From positions 1 to 64,000 of the forward strand of contig CAZXAU010000013.1 in NCBI GenBank assembly GCA_964638675.1: a stretch of 64,000 nt of DNA. Reading direction: 5' to 3'. The stretch is from SIG714 sp964638675 (lineage in GTDB: Bacteria; Bacillota; Clostridia; Oscillospirales; CAG-272). Below, piece by piece: positions 1 to 8,817 of the stretch. Position numbers and translations under genes: made by a program. Each line of letters opens with the position of its first letter. Position 1 is the first letter of the stretch. The notes beneath the pieces were generated by a model. That model was not told the origin of the DNA. It worked only from the letters and a program-made list of their open reading frames with translations, and did no database searches.

Positions 1-18
1 CCATAAAGAACACAAGCT

Positions 19-70
19 TTATCGTCTGCGTCGGATAGAAAGTGAATTGAACATATTATGTATCTCCTTT
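19..70 (-). other. Ribosome-binding site and 11-codon mini-ORF at left edge
   Basis: On the minus strand a good Shine-Dalgarno (AAAGGAGA, 70-63) stands 9 bases before an ATG (54-52). That frame stops after 11 codons (MFNSLSIRRRR, stop 21-19). The other two frames stay open to the edge but have no normal start codon. It may be a leader peptide, the start of a gene broken by a frameshift, or a gene with an unusual start lying mostly outside the window. Confidence 0.25.
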
Positions 71-195
71 ATTTTTAGTTTAGAAAAGTATATCACAAAA
101 ATATAATCTTGTCAATATAAACCTTAACAACATCCCATGCAGCAAGAGTTCAAAACATTTCGCAAAGGGAATTTGCCCATTTTATATCTACGAAT

Positions 196-232
196 CGCCG
201 TCTAAAACGGCGAAAACCCCGATTTTATCGGG
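196..232 (-). terminator. Tandem hairpins downstream of tRNA-Leu
   Basis: Two inverted repeats lie 3' of the minus-strand tRNA: CCCGAT/ATCGGG with a 3-base loop (218-232), followed on the minus strand by GTTTTC, and CGCCGT/ACGGCG (196-212). The first has a short U tract and is the likely intrinsic terminator; the second may back it up. Confidence 0.6.
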
Positions 233-268
233 ATTTTCTGAGGCAATATCTTTTTTGTCGCCACTTTA

Positions 269-355
269 TGGTGCCGGAAGCGGGGGTCGAACCCGCACGG
301 TATCGCTACCACTGGATTTTGAGTCCAGCACGTCTGCCAATTCCATCATTCCGGC
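269..355 (-). tRNA. tRNA-Leu (anticodon CAA)
   Basis: The minus strand folds into a class II tRNA. The acceptor stem GCCGGAA pairs with TTCCGGC, the anticodon stem CTGGA/TCCAG closes the loop CTCAAAA with anticodon CAA (reads UUG), and there is a long variable arm and the T-loop GGTTCGACC. The discriminator base is A (272) and the 3' CCA is encoded (271-269). The long variable arm together with anticodon CAA identifies leucine. Confidence 0.95.
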
Positions 356-375
356 GATTATTCTTTATATTCCTA

Positions 376-404
376 ATTATAACATATCATTCTCAAAAAA
401 TCAA
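376..404 (-). promoter_or_regulatory. Promoter of tRNA-Leu
   Basis: Minus-strand -35 TTGATT (404-399) and -10 TATAAT (381-376) are separated by 17 bases and sit about 20 bases before the tRNA 5' end. This is a near-consensus sigma-A promoter. Confidence 0.7.
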
Positions 405-477
405 TATCTTTTTCGTATTTTTTTGGATTATCAAATTAATTTTTAAATCGTTTTTGTTTTTGATGTTTACAATCCCC

Positions 478-1728
478 TCATTTTTCAAACATATTGAATT
501 TACTGTACAGTTCATGTCTTTTAACCGATGTTTTATATGTCTGTGCAAGGTTGACCTTTCTGCGTTTTCCTGTCAGCACTCTGAAAATGAATCTGATCGG
601 AAGATATACAAACGCAACAAGATAGAGCGGAAAAAACTTCTTGCAAGCAGGAATCACCCTTTCGCTTGCCGCAACATAATGCTTGAAGAATCTGACGATT
701 GCAGATGAGTTTTTGCCCTCGTCCTTAACTATCAGACCGCTGAGATATCTCTCATCCTCTTTTTTTCGCCCGTACAGTCCGCCGTCAAATATATCAAATA
801 TCAGTTCATCGCATATTTTATCATCAACTGCCGCCACTCCGAGTCCATTGTATCTGCTCTCGTCCAGTTCAAACATTTTTACTGCTGTTTTTGTGATGAC
901 ACATGCGAAGTCGTACATTTTGTACTCTTTTATCTTATTTATCACGCCCTGCGCATACTCCGAACCATCGGTCATATATTTCTCGGCAAACACCGCATGA
1001 TCGAGTATATGACGTACACCGAGTCCGCCTTCACACAGATGCTCATATGCATGAAGAAGCAATACTATTGCCATATATTCAGGTTTCGGAATATTGAATG
1101 AATGTCCGTCAAGCTCGGCTGTCTGTGTTATCCTGTCGATTTCCGAAAATTCCGATATAATTTTTTCGCCCAATTTTCCGCTCGGCAGGCCGTTTAACTT
1201 TTTGTGAAGCTCTATGATCTTATTATCGATAAAAAACTCGCTATGGACATCGTTTTCATGCTCGCCTTTTAAAAATCCTGCATTCTCAAGACATTTTTCG
1301 GCTTGTTCGTGATCTTTCCCGCATACGAGAATATCTGTATCCGATGTCATTCGGAGCGTTGGGTCTTTATACAGCATCGATATTCCCATGCCTTTCAGCA
1401 CTGCATACGGGATATTGTTCTGTGAAAGGACATTTACCGCCTTTGCCTGTACCTGCGAAAGTACCGCATTATTCACCGATATTGAAACGCTTGATCTGAA
1501 AAATTTTTTATATATTTCTTCGTTTATATCGATTTTACAGCTATCGAGTGCAGAAAAAACATTTCCCACGACGCCCTGACTTTTTGCTTCGTCAAACAGC
1601 TTCGAGGCGTCAAACTCACAGCCATCTTCGGTCTTTTTATCAAAAACCGAGTTAGCTATACATTTTAACAGCATTCTTTGTTCGGCTGATATTCTGTTTT
1701 CTGTATTTGCTTTTTCTGACTGTCCCAT
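478..1728 (-). CDS. Nucleotidyltransferase-fold family protein (NTP_transf_5 type)
   Basis: The 416-residue protein carries the hallmark of the uncharacterised nucleotidyltransferase family PF14907: an LKG turn (111-113), then a short helix, then the metal-binding SDTDIL strand (129-134), with the two Asp residues in place. The rest is helical with no signal peptide and a basic C-terminus. Family members often occur in surface-polysaccharide or peptide-modification clusters, but no such neighbours exist here. The substrate is unknown. The lipoprotein gene upstream (stop about 48 bases before this start) may be cotranscribed. The ATG start is followed by a polar, variable N-terminus, so the exact start is only fairly sure. 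Confidence 0.7.
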   Translation of the reverse strand: MGQSEKANTENRISAEQRMLLKCIANSVFDKKTEDGCEFDASKLFDEAKSQGVVGNVFSALDSCKIDINEEIYKKFFRSSVSISVNNAVLSQVQAKAVNVLSQNNIPYAVLKGMGISMLYKDPTLRMTSDTDILVCGKDHEQAEKCLENAGFLKGEHENDVHSEFFIDNKIIELHKKLNGLPSGKLGEKIISEFSEIDRITQTAELDGHSFNIPKPEYMAIVLLLHAYEHLCEGGLGVRHILDHAVFAEKYMTDGSEYAQGVINKIKEYKMYDFACVITKTAVKMFELDESRYNGLGVAAVDDKICDELIFDIFDGGLYGRKKEDERYLSGLIVKDEGKNSSAIVRFFKHYVAASERVIPACKKFFPLYLVAFVYLPIRFIFRVLTGKRRKVNLAQTYKTSVKRHELYSKFNMFEK

Positions 1729-1775
1729 ATTTTTTATTTGCTTCTTTCGAGTTCTTTGATTACTGGATCATTCAA

Positions 1776-2357
1776 TCAATAAGTCGGGCCGTTGAAGAAC
1801 CACTCTCCGTCTATTTTTGACAGGTTTATTCTGAGTTCTTTTCTCGTTTCTCCGTTATTTGCCGAACACTCAACCTTTATTATTGCCGCATATCTGCTTG
1901 ATTTTTCTACCTTGACTGTTTCCGGATATATATTTGTCAGCACTCCGACCGGTTTTTTTACAACGTCCATTCTGAATGTTCCGTCTTTTTCCGAAAAACG
2001 TGACATTTCTTCTCCGTTTCCTTCAAAGGCATATTCATATATCGTTTCAATATATGTCGGTGTGAACACCTTCTGCGCATCGTTCTTTATCTGTTCTATT
2101 GACTTATAATGCGAATCGTCCGTTATCTTGAAATAGTGCGGCACTGTCCAGCTTTCATCGATTTTTTCGCTCTCTTCAACCTTTAGCAGGTCGCCGTACA
2201 CCGCCGCCATGACATAATACGATGTTTCAAGCTTTTCCTCAAGCACCTGTCTCGCAGTCTCTTCATCAAGCGAGCCTGCAAAGCTGCAACTCGCAAATAA
2301 CATGAACATTGCTGTCAACATCAACATCGCTATTACCGCTGCTACTATTCTTTTCAT
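1776..2357 (-). CDS. Small predicted lipoprotein, unknown function
   Basis: The 193-residue protein begins with a positively charged, hydrophobic segment ending in FASC near residue 29, a plausible lipobox, so it is probably a membrane-anchored lipoprotein. The remainder is mixed alpha/beta, rich in charged residues, and no family is recognised. An AGGAGA ribosome-binding site precedes the ATG. A family A repeat copy fills the gap between the gyrA stop and this gene and ends next to its ribosome-binding site, so transcription may come from the repeat or from gyrA readthrough. Confidence 0.6.
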   Translation of the reverse strand: MKRIVAAVIAMLMLTAMFMLFASCSFAGSLDEETARQVLEEKLETSYYVMAAVYGDLLKVEESEKIDESWTVPHYFKITDDSHYKSIEQIKNDAQKVFTPTYIETIYEYAFEGNGEEMSRFSEKDGTFRMDVVKKPVGVLTNIYPETVKVEKSSRYAAIIKVECSANNGETRKELRINLSKIDGEWFFNGPTY

Positions 2358-2379
2358 TTTTATCGGCTCTCCTTGTGAA

Positions 2380-2545
2380 GTTAGTTTTCGTTTATAGTCG
2401 GGGAAACTTTCTGTAGAAAGTTCCCCCGCGCCCCTTTAAAGACTTTATTGGAAGGGGAGGAGTATAGGGCTTCTTCTGAATAGGGTTTAGGCTGTAACCG
2501 CTTGCGCTGTAGCCGGCATGTGGGGCCCCTCCCCCACACGGTGAA
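2380..2545 (-). repeat. Family A interspersed repeat, copy 1
   Basis: The copy runs from GTTAGT (2380) to CCACACGG (about 2543). It holds the perfect hairpin GGGAACTTTC/GAAAGTTCCC around 2400-2426 (minor mismatch on the left arm), the family core AAAGACTTTAT, TAGGGCTTCTTCT, the strongly conserved GTAGCCGGCATGTGGGG and a terminal GGGG/CCCC inverted repeat. It lacks the second hairpin present in copies 2, 3, 4 and 6. Read on the minus strand it lies between gyrA and the lipoprotein gene, its ACTAAC end about 10 bases before that gene's AGGAG. Confidence 0.85.
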
Positions 2546-2558
2546 TATAAGTTTTTTC

Positions 2559-5135
2559 TTATGCTTCGTCGTTATCCGTATTTTCCGGATTTTCGCCGTT
2601 TTCGGAGCTGTCAGGATTTTCGTTTACCGAATTGTCTTCATTTTCAATTATCTTATTTTCTTCGGTGTTCTCTTCGGTATCTTCCTCTTCTTCCTTTGCA
2701 AGGCATGTGAAGTTGACTATTCTCGACTCACCGACTCTCATAAGTATTACGCCGCCAGCTGTTCTGCCGAGTGTCGATATACCGGATATCGGTGTTCTGA
2801 TTATTGTTCCGTCGTTTGTGATCATCATAAGATCCTGATCTGTTGAGCAGCTCATTATGCCGCAGAGCGGACCTGTTTTTTCTGAAATATTCTGACAGCG
2901 TACACCTTTTCCGCCTCTTCCGTGTGCAGAGAAATCATTGAATTCGGAAAGCTTTCCGTATCCTTTTTCGGTAACCGTTATAAGCTTCTTACCTTCTTCA
3001 ACAAGTGCGGCACCTGCGACTTCGTCATTTTCTCCGAGACGGATTCCTCTGACTCCTCTTGCCGTTCTTCCCATAACTCTTGCGAGGTTTTCATCAAATC
3101 TGACTGCAAGTCCATTTTTGGTTGCTATCATGATCTCCGAGCTTCCGAATGTTCTGCATACAAACAGCAGTTCATCGTCTTCATCAAGAGTAATTGCTAT
3201 CTTACCCGATTTTCTGTGGCGCTCGAATTCGGACATTTCGGTTCTCTTTACTACACCTTTTTTTGTTACAAACATCAAATATCCGTCTGTATCGCCGTCC
3301 GGTACTGCGAGCATTGCCGTGACCTTTTCATTCTTTTCGAGCTCAAGGATATTTGAAATATACGTTCCCTTTGCGGTTCTTCCTGCTTCGGGTATCATAA
3401 ATGCTCTTGTTGCCTGAACTTTACCCCTTGATGTAAAGAGCATAAGCAGTGAATGGCTGTCCACAGCTACAAGCCTTTCAACAAAATCCTCTTCCTTTGT
3501 TGTCATTCCTATTATTCCTTTACCGCCTCTGTTTTGCGCAGAGTATGTATTGGAATTAAGTCTCTTGATATATCCTGCCGAGCTCATTGTAATAACAGCA
3601 GTATGGCGTTCTATAAGATCTTCTGTAAGAATATCGTCTTCGACCTGAAGAATTTCAGTTTTTCTCTCATCCGAGAATTTTTCTTTGATGAAAAGGAGCT
3701 TTTCTTTGATCATATCCCTTATTTTTCTCTCATCTGCAAGAATTTCTCTGTAATTCTTGATCATCTCGGTGAGCTTTGCTATTCTGTCCTCTACCTTTGT
3801 TCTTTCCATTCCAGACAGTTTTCCGAGCGTCATTTCCACAATAGCCTGAGCCTGCGCTTCCGACAGCCCGAATCTCTCGATAAGCTTGTCCTTTGCATCT
3901 GATATTGACTGACTTGACTTGATTATTGCTATGACCTCATCAATATTATCTATTGCAATTTTATATCCCTCGAATATATGGATCTCGGCAAGTGATTTAT
4001 TGAGATCAAATTGCACTCTTCTTGTAACGACATCGATACTGTGCTTGATATAGTGCTCGAGTATTTCCTTAAGGTTGAGAACCTTCGGTACATTATCGAC
4101 AAGGCAGAGCATATTTACGCCGAATGTATCCTGCAACTGTGTATACTTATACAGTTGGTTCAATATTATCTCGCCGTTTGCATCTTTTCTGTACTCAATT
4201 ACGATACGTATACCGTCCATATTGGACTCATCACGCAGATCTGTAAGTCCTTCAACCTTCTTATCTTTATAGCAATCGGAGATTGACTTGACAAGCATCG
4301 CTTTATTTACCATATAGGGTATTTCGCTGATAATAATTCTGTGCCTGTCGGCTTCAATTTCGGCTTTACTTCTTACAATGATTTTTCCTTTACCGGTCAG
4401 ATAAGCCTGTTTTATGCCGTTTACACCGCGAATTTCCGCTCCTGTCGGAAAGTCCGGGCCTTTTATAAACTGCATAAGATCGAAAACACTCGCATCCGGA
4501 TTATCTATAAGATATACAGTTCCGTCCACGACCTCGCCGAGGTTATGTGTCGGTATATTTGTTGCCATTCCGACAGCAATACCGACCGATCCGTTTACAA
4601 GAAGATTCGGAAATTTCGCTGGCAGTACGCTGGGCTCCATATATTTATTGTCGAAGTTCGGAACCATATCCACAACTTCTTTTTCGATATCCTCAAGCAT
4701 ATATCCCGACAGTCTTGTCAGTCTCGCTTCTGTGTAACGATATGCAGCTGCACCGTCTCCATCGATCGTACCGAAGTTTCCCTGACCGTCAACAAGCGGA
4801 TATCTCATTGAAAACCACTGTGCAAGACGGACCATTGCATCATATACGGATGAGTCACCGTGCGGATGATATCGTCCCAACACATTTCCTACCGTTGTCG
4901 CCGATTTACATGTCGGTTTATCGTATGTGAGGTGGTCATCATACATCGAATAGAGAATTCTGCGGTGAACCGGCTTGAGTCCGTCACGCACATCGGGAAG
5001 CGCACGTGACATGATTACGCTCATCGCATATTCAATAAAAGATTTTTTGACCTCTCCCTCCATCTTTACATTTTCTATTTTTTGATCGGGAAATATTATA
5101 TCCATATCCTGATCGAATTTTTTCTTTGTTGCCAT
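2559..5135 (-). CDS. gyrA: DNA gyrase subunit A
   Basis: The 858-residue subunit cuts and rejoins DNA in the type II topoisomerase that introduces negative supercoils with GyrB. The catalytic tyrosine is Tyr134 in RYTE, and the quinolone-determining region GDSSVYD spans about 93-99. The C-terminal beta-pinwheel contains a GyrA-box-like NRGGKG and a second GRGGKG, favouring gyrase over ParC. The last about 45 residues are an acidic Glu/Asn/Asp tail, common in gyrases. It lies 51 bases after gyrB in the same operon. Ser95 and Asp99, at the positions where quinolone-resistance changes occur, are the wild-type residues. Confidence 0.97.
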   Translation of the reverse strand: MATKKKFDQDMDIIFPDQKIENVKMEGEVKKSFIEYAMSVIMSRALPDVRDGLKPVHRRILYSMYDDHLTYDKPTCKSATTVGNVLGRYHPHGDSSVYDAMVRLAQWFSMRYPLVDGQGNFGTIDGDGAAAYRYTEARLTRLSGYMLEDIEKEVVDMVPNFDNKYMEPSVLPAKFPNLLVNGSVGIAVGMATNIPTHNLGEVVDGTVYLIDNPDASVFDLMQFIKGPDFPTGAEIRGVNGIKQAYLTGKGKIIVRSKAEIEADRHRIIISEIPYMVNKAMLVKSISDCYKDKKVEGLTDLRDESNMDGIRIVIEYRKDANGEIILNQLYKYTQLQDTFGVNMLCLVDNVPKVLNLKEILEHYIKHSIDVVTRRVQFDLNKSLAEIHIFEGYKIAIDNIDEVIAIIKSSQSISDAKDKLIERFGLSEAQAQAIVEMTLGKLSGMERTKVEDRIAKLTEMIKNYREILADERKIRDMIKEKLLFIKEKFSDERKTEILQVEDDILTEDLIERHTAVITMSSAGYIKRLNSNTYSAQNRGGKGIIGMTTKEEDFVERLVAVDSHSLLMLFTSRGKVQATRAFMIPEAGRTAKGTYISNILELEKNEKVTAMLAVPDGDTDGYLMFVTKKGVVKRTEMSEFERHRKSGKIAITLDEDDELLFVCRTFGSSEIMIATKNGLAVRFDENLARVMGRTARGVRGIRLGENDEVAGAALVEEGKKLITVTEKGYGKLSEFNDFSAHGRGGKGVRCQNISEKTGPLCGIMSCSTDQDLMMITNDGTIIRTPISGISTLGRTAGGVILMRVGESRIVNFTCLAKEEEEDTEENTEENKIIENEDNSVNENPDSSENGENPENTDNDEA

Positions 5136-5186
5136 CTATTTATTCCTCAATATTATTTGTACTTATCTGCCGGGCTGTCTGTAAAG

Positions 5187-7139
5187 TTATATATCAAGAT
5201 TTTCAGCGTACTTTGCATTTGCCTGAATATATTCTCTTCTCGGCTCGACAAAATCGCCCATCAGCAATGAGAAAAGCTCGTCAGCCTCCATTGCGTCGTT
5301 AATATCCACCTTTAAAAGTGTTCTCGTTTTCGGGTCCATTGTCGTTTCACGGAGCTGTTTTGGATTCATCTCACCAAGTCCTTTATATCTTGATGTTTCG
5401 ACACCCTTTTCTCCAAGCTCTGCTATATATGCATCTCTTTCATCTTCGTTGAAAGCATATCTCGTCTGTTTACCCTTGAACACCTTATAAAGCGGCGGCT
5501 GTGCAAGGAAAATATGTCCGTCTTCTATCAGTTTTCTCATGTGTCTGAAGAAGAATGTTAAAAGCAATATTCTGATATGCGAGCCATCGACATCGGCATC
5601 CGCCATAATTACTATCTTACCGTACCTGAGCTTATTTATATCGAATTCATCGCCGATTCCGCATCCTATTGCCTGAATTATCGGTATCAGTGACGGATTT
5701 GAATACACCTTATCAAGCCGTGATTTTTCAACATTGAGCACCTTTCCACGCATCGGAAGGATTGCTTGGAACTGGCTGTACCGTCCGTCCTTTGCTGAAC
5801 CTCCAGCCGAATTTCCCTCTACGAGGAAGAGCTCTGTATATTCCATTCTTTTATCCTGGCAATCCCAGAGCTGACCGGGAAGTGATGCGCCGTCAAGTGC
5901 ACCCTTTCTTCTTGTCGCTTCTCTTGCCGCTCTTGCCGCTTCTCTTGCTCTTGATGCCGCAAGGCATTTTTCGACTATTATTTTCGCAACCGCCGGATTT
6001 TCTTCAAAGAATTCGGAAAGTTTACTTGTTATTGTACTGTCTACAAGCGTTCTGATCTCTGAGTTTCCGAGCTTAGCTTTTGTCTGGCTTTCAAACTGTG
6101 CATCTTCAAGTTTTACACTCACTATTGCCGTAATACCCTCTCTGACGTCCTCACTTGACAGACGCTTATTATTATCCTTTATTATTCCGTTTTTCAGGCA
6201 ATAATTATTTATAACCTTTGTAAGCCCTGTTTTGAATCCCGTTTCGTGAGTTCCGCCTTCCACCGTATGCATATTGTTTGCAAACGTCAGAAGCAGTTCA
6301 CTGTATCCCGAATTGTACTGAATTGCAATTTCGGCTATACTTCCGTCCTTTTCGCCCTTCATATATATAACATCCTGATGTATCGGGCTGTTGTTTCTCG
6401 TTTCGTTAAGGTATTCTATAAAGCTTACTATTCCGCCTTCAAAGCATAGATCCGCTTCTCTTTTAGGGTCATTTCCTTCAATATTTCTGTCGTCTCTCAG
6501 TTTTATTCTTACGCCTGCATTCAAAAATGCCTGCTCTCTCATTCTCCTGAGAATTGTATCATAGTTATACACCGTCGTTTCGGTAAATATCTCCGGGTCG
6601 GGTTTGAATGTTACCTTTACACCGTGTGTACGCTCGGCGTCCGCTTTACCTTCCGATCTGAACGATCTTGCAACCTTTCCTCGCTCAAATCGCTCTGTGA
6701 AACGCTCACCTTCAAAAGTATCATCGAGCTCGAGCCATTCCGAAAGTGCATTTACGCATGATGCTCCGACTCCGTGAAGTCCTCCTGCGATCTTATATCC
6801 GCCTCCGCCGAATTTTCCTCCTGCGTGCAGAATGGTATAAACTACCTCGGGCGTGGGAAGTCCTTTTGTCGGATGCATTGCCGAAGGTATTCCTCGTCCG
6901 TTATCAATAACCGTTATACTGTTATCTTCGTTTATTATTACTTCAATCAGATCACAGTATCCTGCAAGTGCTTCATCTATCGAGTTATCAACTATCTCAT
7001 ACACGAGATGATGAAGTCCGCCCTCAGATGTAGTACCGATATACATTCCCGGTCTCTTTCTGACAGCTTCAAGTCCTTCAAGCACCTGTATTTGCGTTTC
7101 GTTATACTGACCTTCTGCTATTTTGTTCTCTTCGCTCAT
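5187..7139 (-). CDS. gyrB: DNA gyrase subunit B
   Basis: The 650-residue ATPase subunit of gyrase. The GHKL ATP site is visible early (EIVDNSIDEA, then DNGRGIP and GGLHGVGAS), followed by the transducer and the TOPRIM domain with EGNSAGGSA and DADVDGSHI, and the C-terminal LFSLLMGD/RREYI segment. Length is typical of Gram-positive GyrB (about 640). It is the first of the gyrB-gyrA pair. A family A repeat (copy 2) occupies the leader; the repeat ends about 20 bases before the GAAAGGA ribosome-binding site. Confidence 0.97.
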   Translation of the reverse strand: MSEENKIAEGQYNETQIQVLEGLEAVRKRPGMYIGTTSEGGLHHLVYEIVDNSIDEALAGYCDLIEVIINEDNSITVIDNGRGIPSAMHPTKGLPTPEVVYTILHAGGKFGGGGYKIAGGLHGVGASCVNALSEWLELDDTFEGERFTERFERGKVARSFRSEGKADAERTHGVKVTFKPDPEIFTETTVYNYDTILRRMREQAFLNAGVRIKLRDDRNIEGNDPKREADLCFEGGIVSFIEYLNETRNNSPIHQDVIYMKGEKDGSIAEIAIQYNSGYSELLLTFANNMHTVEGGTHETGFKTGLTKVINNYCLKNGIIKDNNKRLSSEDVREGITAIVSVKLEDAQFESQTKAKLGNSEIRTLVDSTITSKLSEFFEENPAVAKIIVEKCLAASRAREAARAAREATRRKGALDGASLPGQLWDCQDKRMEYTELFLVEGNSAGGSAKDGRYSQFQAILPMRGKVLNVEKSRLDKVYSNPSLIPIIQAIGCGIGDEFDINKLRYGKIVIMADADVDGSHIRILLLTFFFRHMRKLIEDGHIFLAQPPLYKVFKGKQTRYAFNEDERDAYIAELGEKGVETSRYKGLGEMNPKQLRETTMDPKTRTLLKVDINDAMEADELFSLLMGDFVEPRREYIQANAKYAENLDI

Positions 7140-7167
7140 TTATCTTTTCCTTTCGATGATTAGGGTA

Positions 7168-7360
7168 AGTTAGTGTTCGTTATATATCGGGCAAACTTTC
7201 TGTAGAAAGTTTCCTGTGAAGCTTTCTACAGAAAGCTTCATATTTACCCCCTTCAAAGACTTTATAAAAGGGGATGGATATAGGGCTTCTTCTTAATATG
7301 GCTTAATCTGTCACCGCTTGCATTGTAGCCGGCATGTGGGGGGCCCTTCCCCACACTGAT
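7168..7360 (-). repeat. Family A interspersed repeat, copy 2 (gyrB leader)
   Basis: This full-length copy runs from AGTTAG (7168) to CCCCACACTG (about 7359). It holds two adjacent hairpins, AAACTTTC-TGTA-GAAAGTTT and TGAAGCTTTC/GAAAGCTTCA, then the shared AAAGACTTTATAAAAGGGG, TATAGGGCTTCTTCTTAA and GTAGCCGGCATGTGGGG blocks. It lies between remB and gyrB and, read on the minus strand, forms most of the gyrB untranslated leader. Confidence 0.88.
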
Positions 7361-7394
7361 TTTCAAAATCTTTAATTTAATTACCGATTTTCAT

Positions 7395-7688
7395 TTACTC
7401 ATTTCCGTTCAGTCTTTTGTACAGCACTGCTGAACTGAATGATGAGAAGAATATATTTTCTCTCATTCCGTCATCATAGTATATTATTGATTTCGGAAGT
7501 GATTTTGCGACACTGATCGTTATTCCCGATTTTTCACAGTTTCTCAGGTAATCTCTCATTGATCTTGACACTGTTGTCTCATCCAGATCGAAAATTCCCA
7601 CGATACCCGCTACCGGAATTGTTCTGTTGTTTCCTATATTGAGATACTTTATCTCGTTTTTTATCTGCTTTACTATCGCTTTTTTCAT
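7395..7688 (-). CDS. remB: Extracellular matrix regulator RemB-like protein (DUF370)
   Basis: The 97-residue protein has the DUF370 pattern: an N-terminal strand with IGNNRTIP, then IVGIFDLDETTVS and a helix with TRDFL-like RDYL. In Bacillus the family members RemA and RemB affect biofilm matrix gene expression, RemA by binding DNA; RemB (YaaB) is encoded between recF and gyrB exactly as here. Position and motif agree, so the assignment is good. It starts 22 bases after the recF stop. The C-terminal part, after about residue 55, is more divergent than the N-terminal half. Confidence 0.85.
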   Translation of the reverse strand: MKKAIVKQIKNEIKYLNIGNNRTIPVAGIVGIFDLDETTVSRSMRDYLRNCEKSGITISVAKSLPKSIIYYDDGMRENIFFSSFSSAVLYKRLNGNE

Positions 7689-7710
7689 TTTTTAAGAAAA
7701 AATCACACAT

Positions 7711-8811
7711 TCATATATGGTTATCCATACTGAATCTTCCGTTTTCTACCCTTATTTTTCTTGCACCGTACTCGTTTTCTATCTGTGATGAATCGGTACA
7801 TGTAATAATTATCTGTCTATCTGTATTCCGGGAAGAAAAGCCAGAAATAATATATTTTTTACGTTTTTCATCGAGCTCACTCAATATATCGTCAAGCAGA
7901 TACACGGGGTACTCGTCGTACATTTCACGGCATATTTCCCCTTCTGACAGTTTCATTGCAAGTGCAAGCGATCTTTGTTGACCTTGCGATGAATATGTCC
8001 TCGATGCCATGCCCGACAAGTTGATAGCTATATCATCCTTATGAATTCCGAAAAGCGTAGTGCCGAATTTTATTTCTTTTTCACGGTTTTCATTAAGTCT
8101 CAGTTTCAGATCTTCTTTTGAATATCCGCCGTTATATGATAACTCGGGGATTTCTCTCTCGCCGGTCATATCGCAGAAAACCGATTTTACATGTGAATCA
8201 AGCAATTTAACATAGCTTTCACGCTTTATGCTGATCAATTCGGCATACTCACACATCTTCTCGCTCCATATATTGAGCATTTCATTCATGCCGTTATTTC
8301 CGTTCATCATACACAAAAGTATTTTATTTCTCTGTACCAATGATGAATTATAATTCTGGAGTGCTGTCAGATACTCTCTGTCATTTTTGGATATTGCCTG
8401 ATCTATAAAGCTTCTTCTTTCAGACGGTCCGTCTTTAATTATCGACAGGTGCTCCGGACAAAATATGACTGATTTGAATATCCCTACAAATTCAGACATT
8501 CTCTTTACCGGAACTCCTGATACGCTGCAACTTTTCTTTCCGTTTTTCAGAAAAAACAGTTCTATTTCACGCTCTCTTTTTTTGTCGGCAAAAACTATTC
8601 CCGACATTGAAAAGCTCTTTCCGTATTTAACAGTTTCCTTTTCATGAGTCGTTCTGTGACTTCTCCCCGTCGAACAGATATAGATTCCTTCAAGAGCAGA
8701 TGTTTTTCCTTCGGCATTTCCGCCGTAAAGAATGTTTACACGGTTGCTGAATTTGATTTCTGCCTCTTCTATATTTCTGAAATTTTTATATTTTGCTTTT
8801 TCAACGAACAT
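7711..8811 (-). CDS. recF: DNA replication and repair protein RecF
   Basis: The 366-residue SMC-like ATPase loads or stabilises RecA at gapped DNA with RecO and RecR. Visible motifs are Walker A (GGNAEGKTS near residue 30), the ABC-type signature YSSQGQQRS near 265 and Walker B LLDDILSELD near 305. Size is standard. It starts only 6 bases after the dnaN stop. The small S4-domain gene yaaA that often lies between dnaN and recF is absent, so the two genes are tightly coupled. Confidence 0.96.
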   Translation of the reverse strand: MFVEKAKYKNFRNIEEAEIKFSNRVNILYGGNAEGKTSALEGIYICSTGRSHRTTHEKETVKYGKSFSMSGIVFADKKREREIELFFLKNGKKSCSVSGVPVKRMSEFVGIFKSVIFCPEHLSIIKDGPSERRSFIDQAISKNDREYLTALQNYNSSLVQRNKILLCMMNGNNGMNEMLNIWSEKMCEYAELISIKRESYVKLLDSHVKSVFCDMTGEREIPELSYNGGYSKEDLKLRLNENREKEIKFGTTLFGIHKDDIAINLSGMASRTYSSQGQQRSLALAMKLSEGEICREMYDEYPVYLLDDILSELDEKRKKYIISGFSSRNTDRQIIITCTDSSQIENEYGARKIRVENGRFSMDNHI

Positions 8812-8817
8812 ACATAA

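Noticed and set aside
268..708. Plus-strand ORF of 146 codons over tRNA-Leu and the nucleotidyltransferase gene
   Set aside because: It translates the tRNA complement and the antisense of a real gene; no homology or ribosome-binding site.
2380..2545. Family A as a classic MITE with terminal inverted repeats
   Set aside because: The two ends (GTTAGT and CACACGG) are not complementary, and no target-site duplication is visible around the copies.
2922..3417. Plus-strand ORFs opposite gyrA
   Set aside because: Antisense shadows of a strongly conserved gene with Cys- and Ser-rich, unlikely composition.
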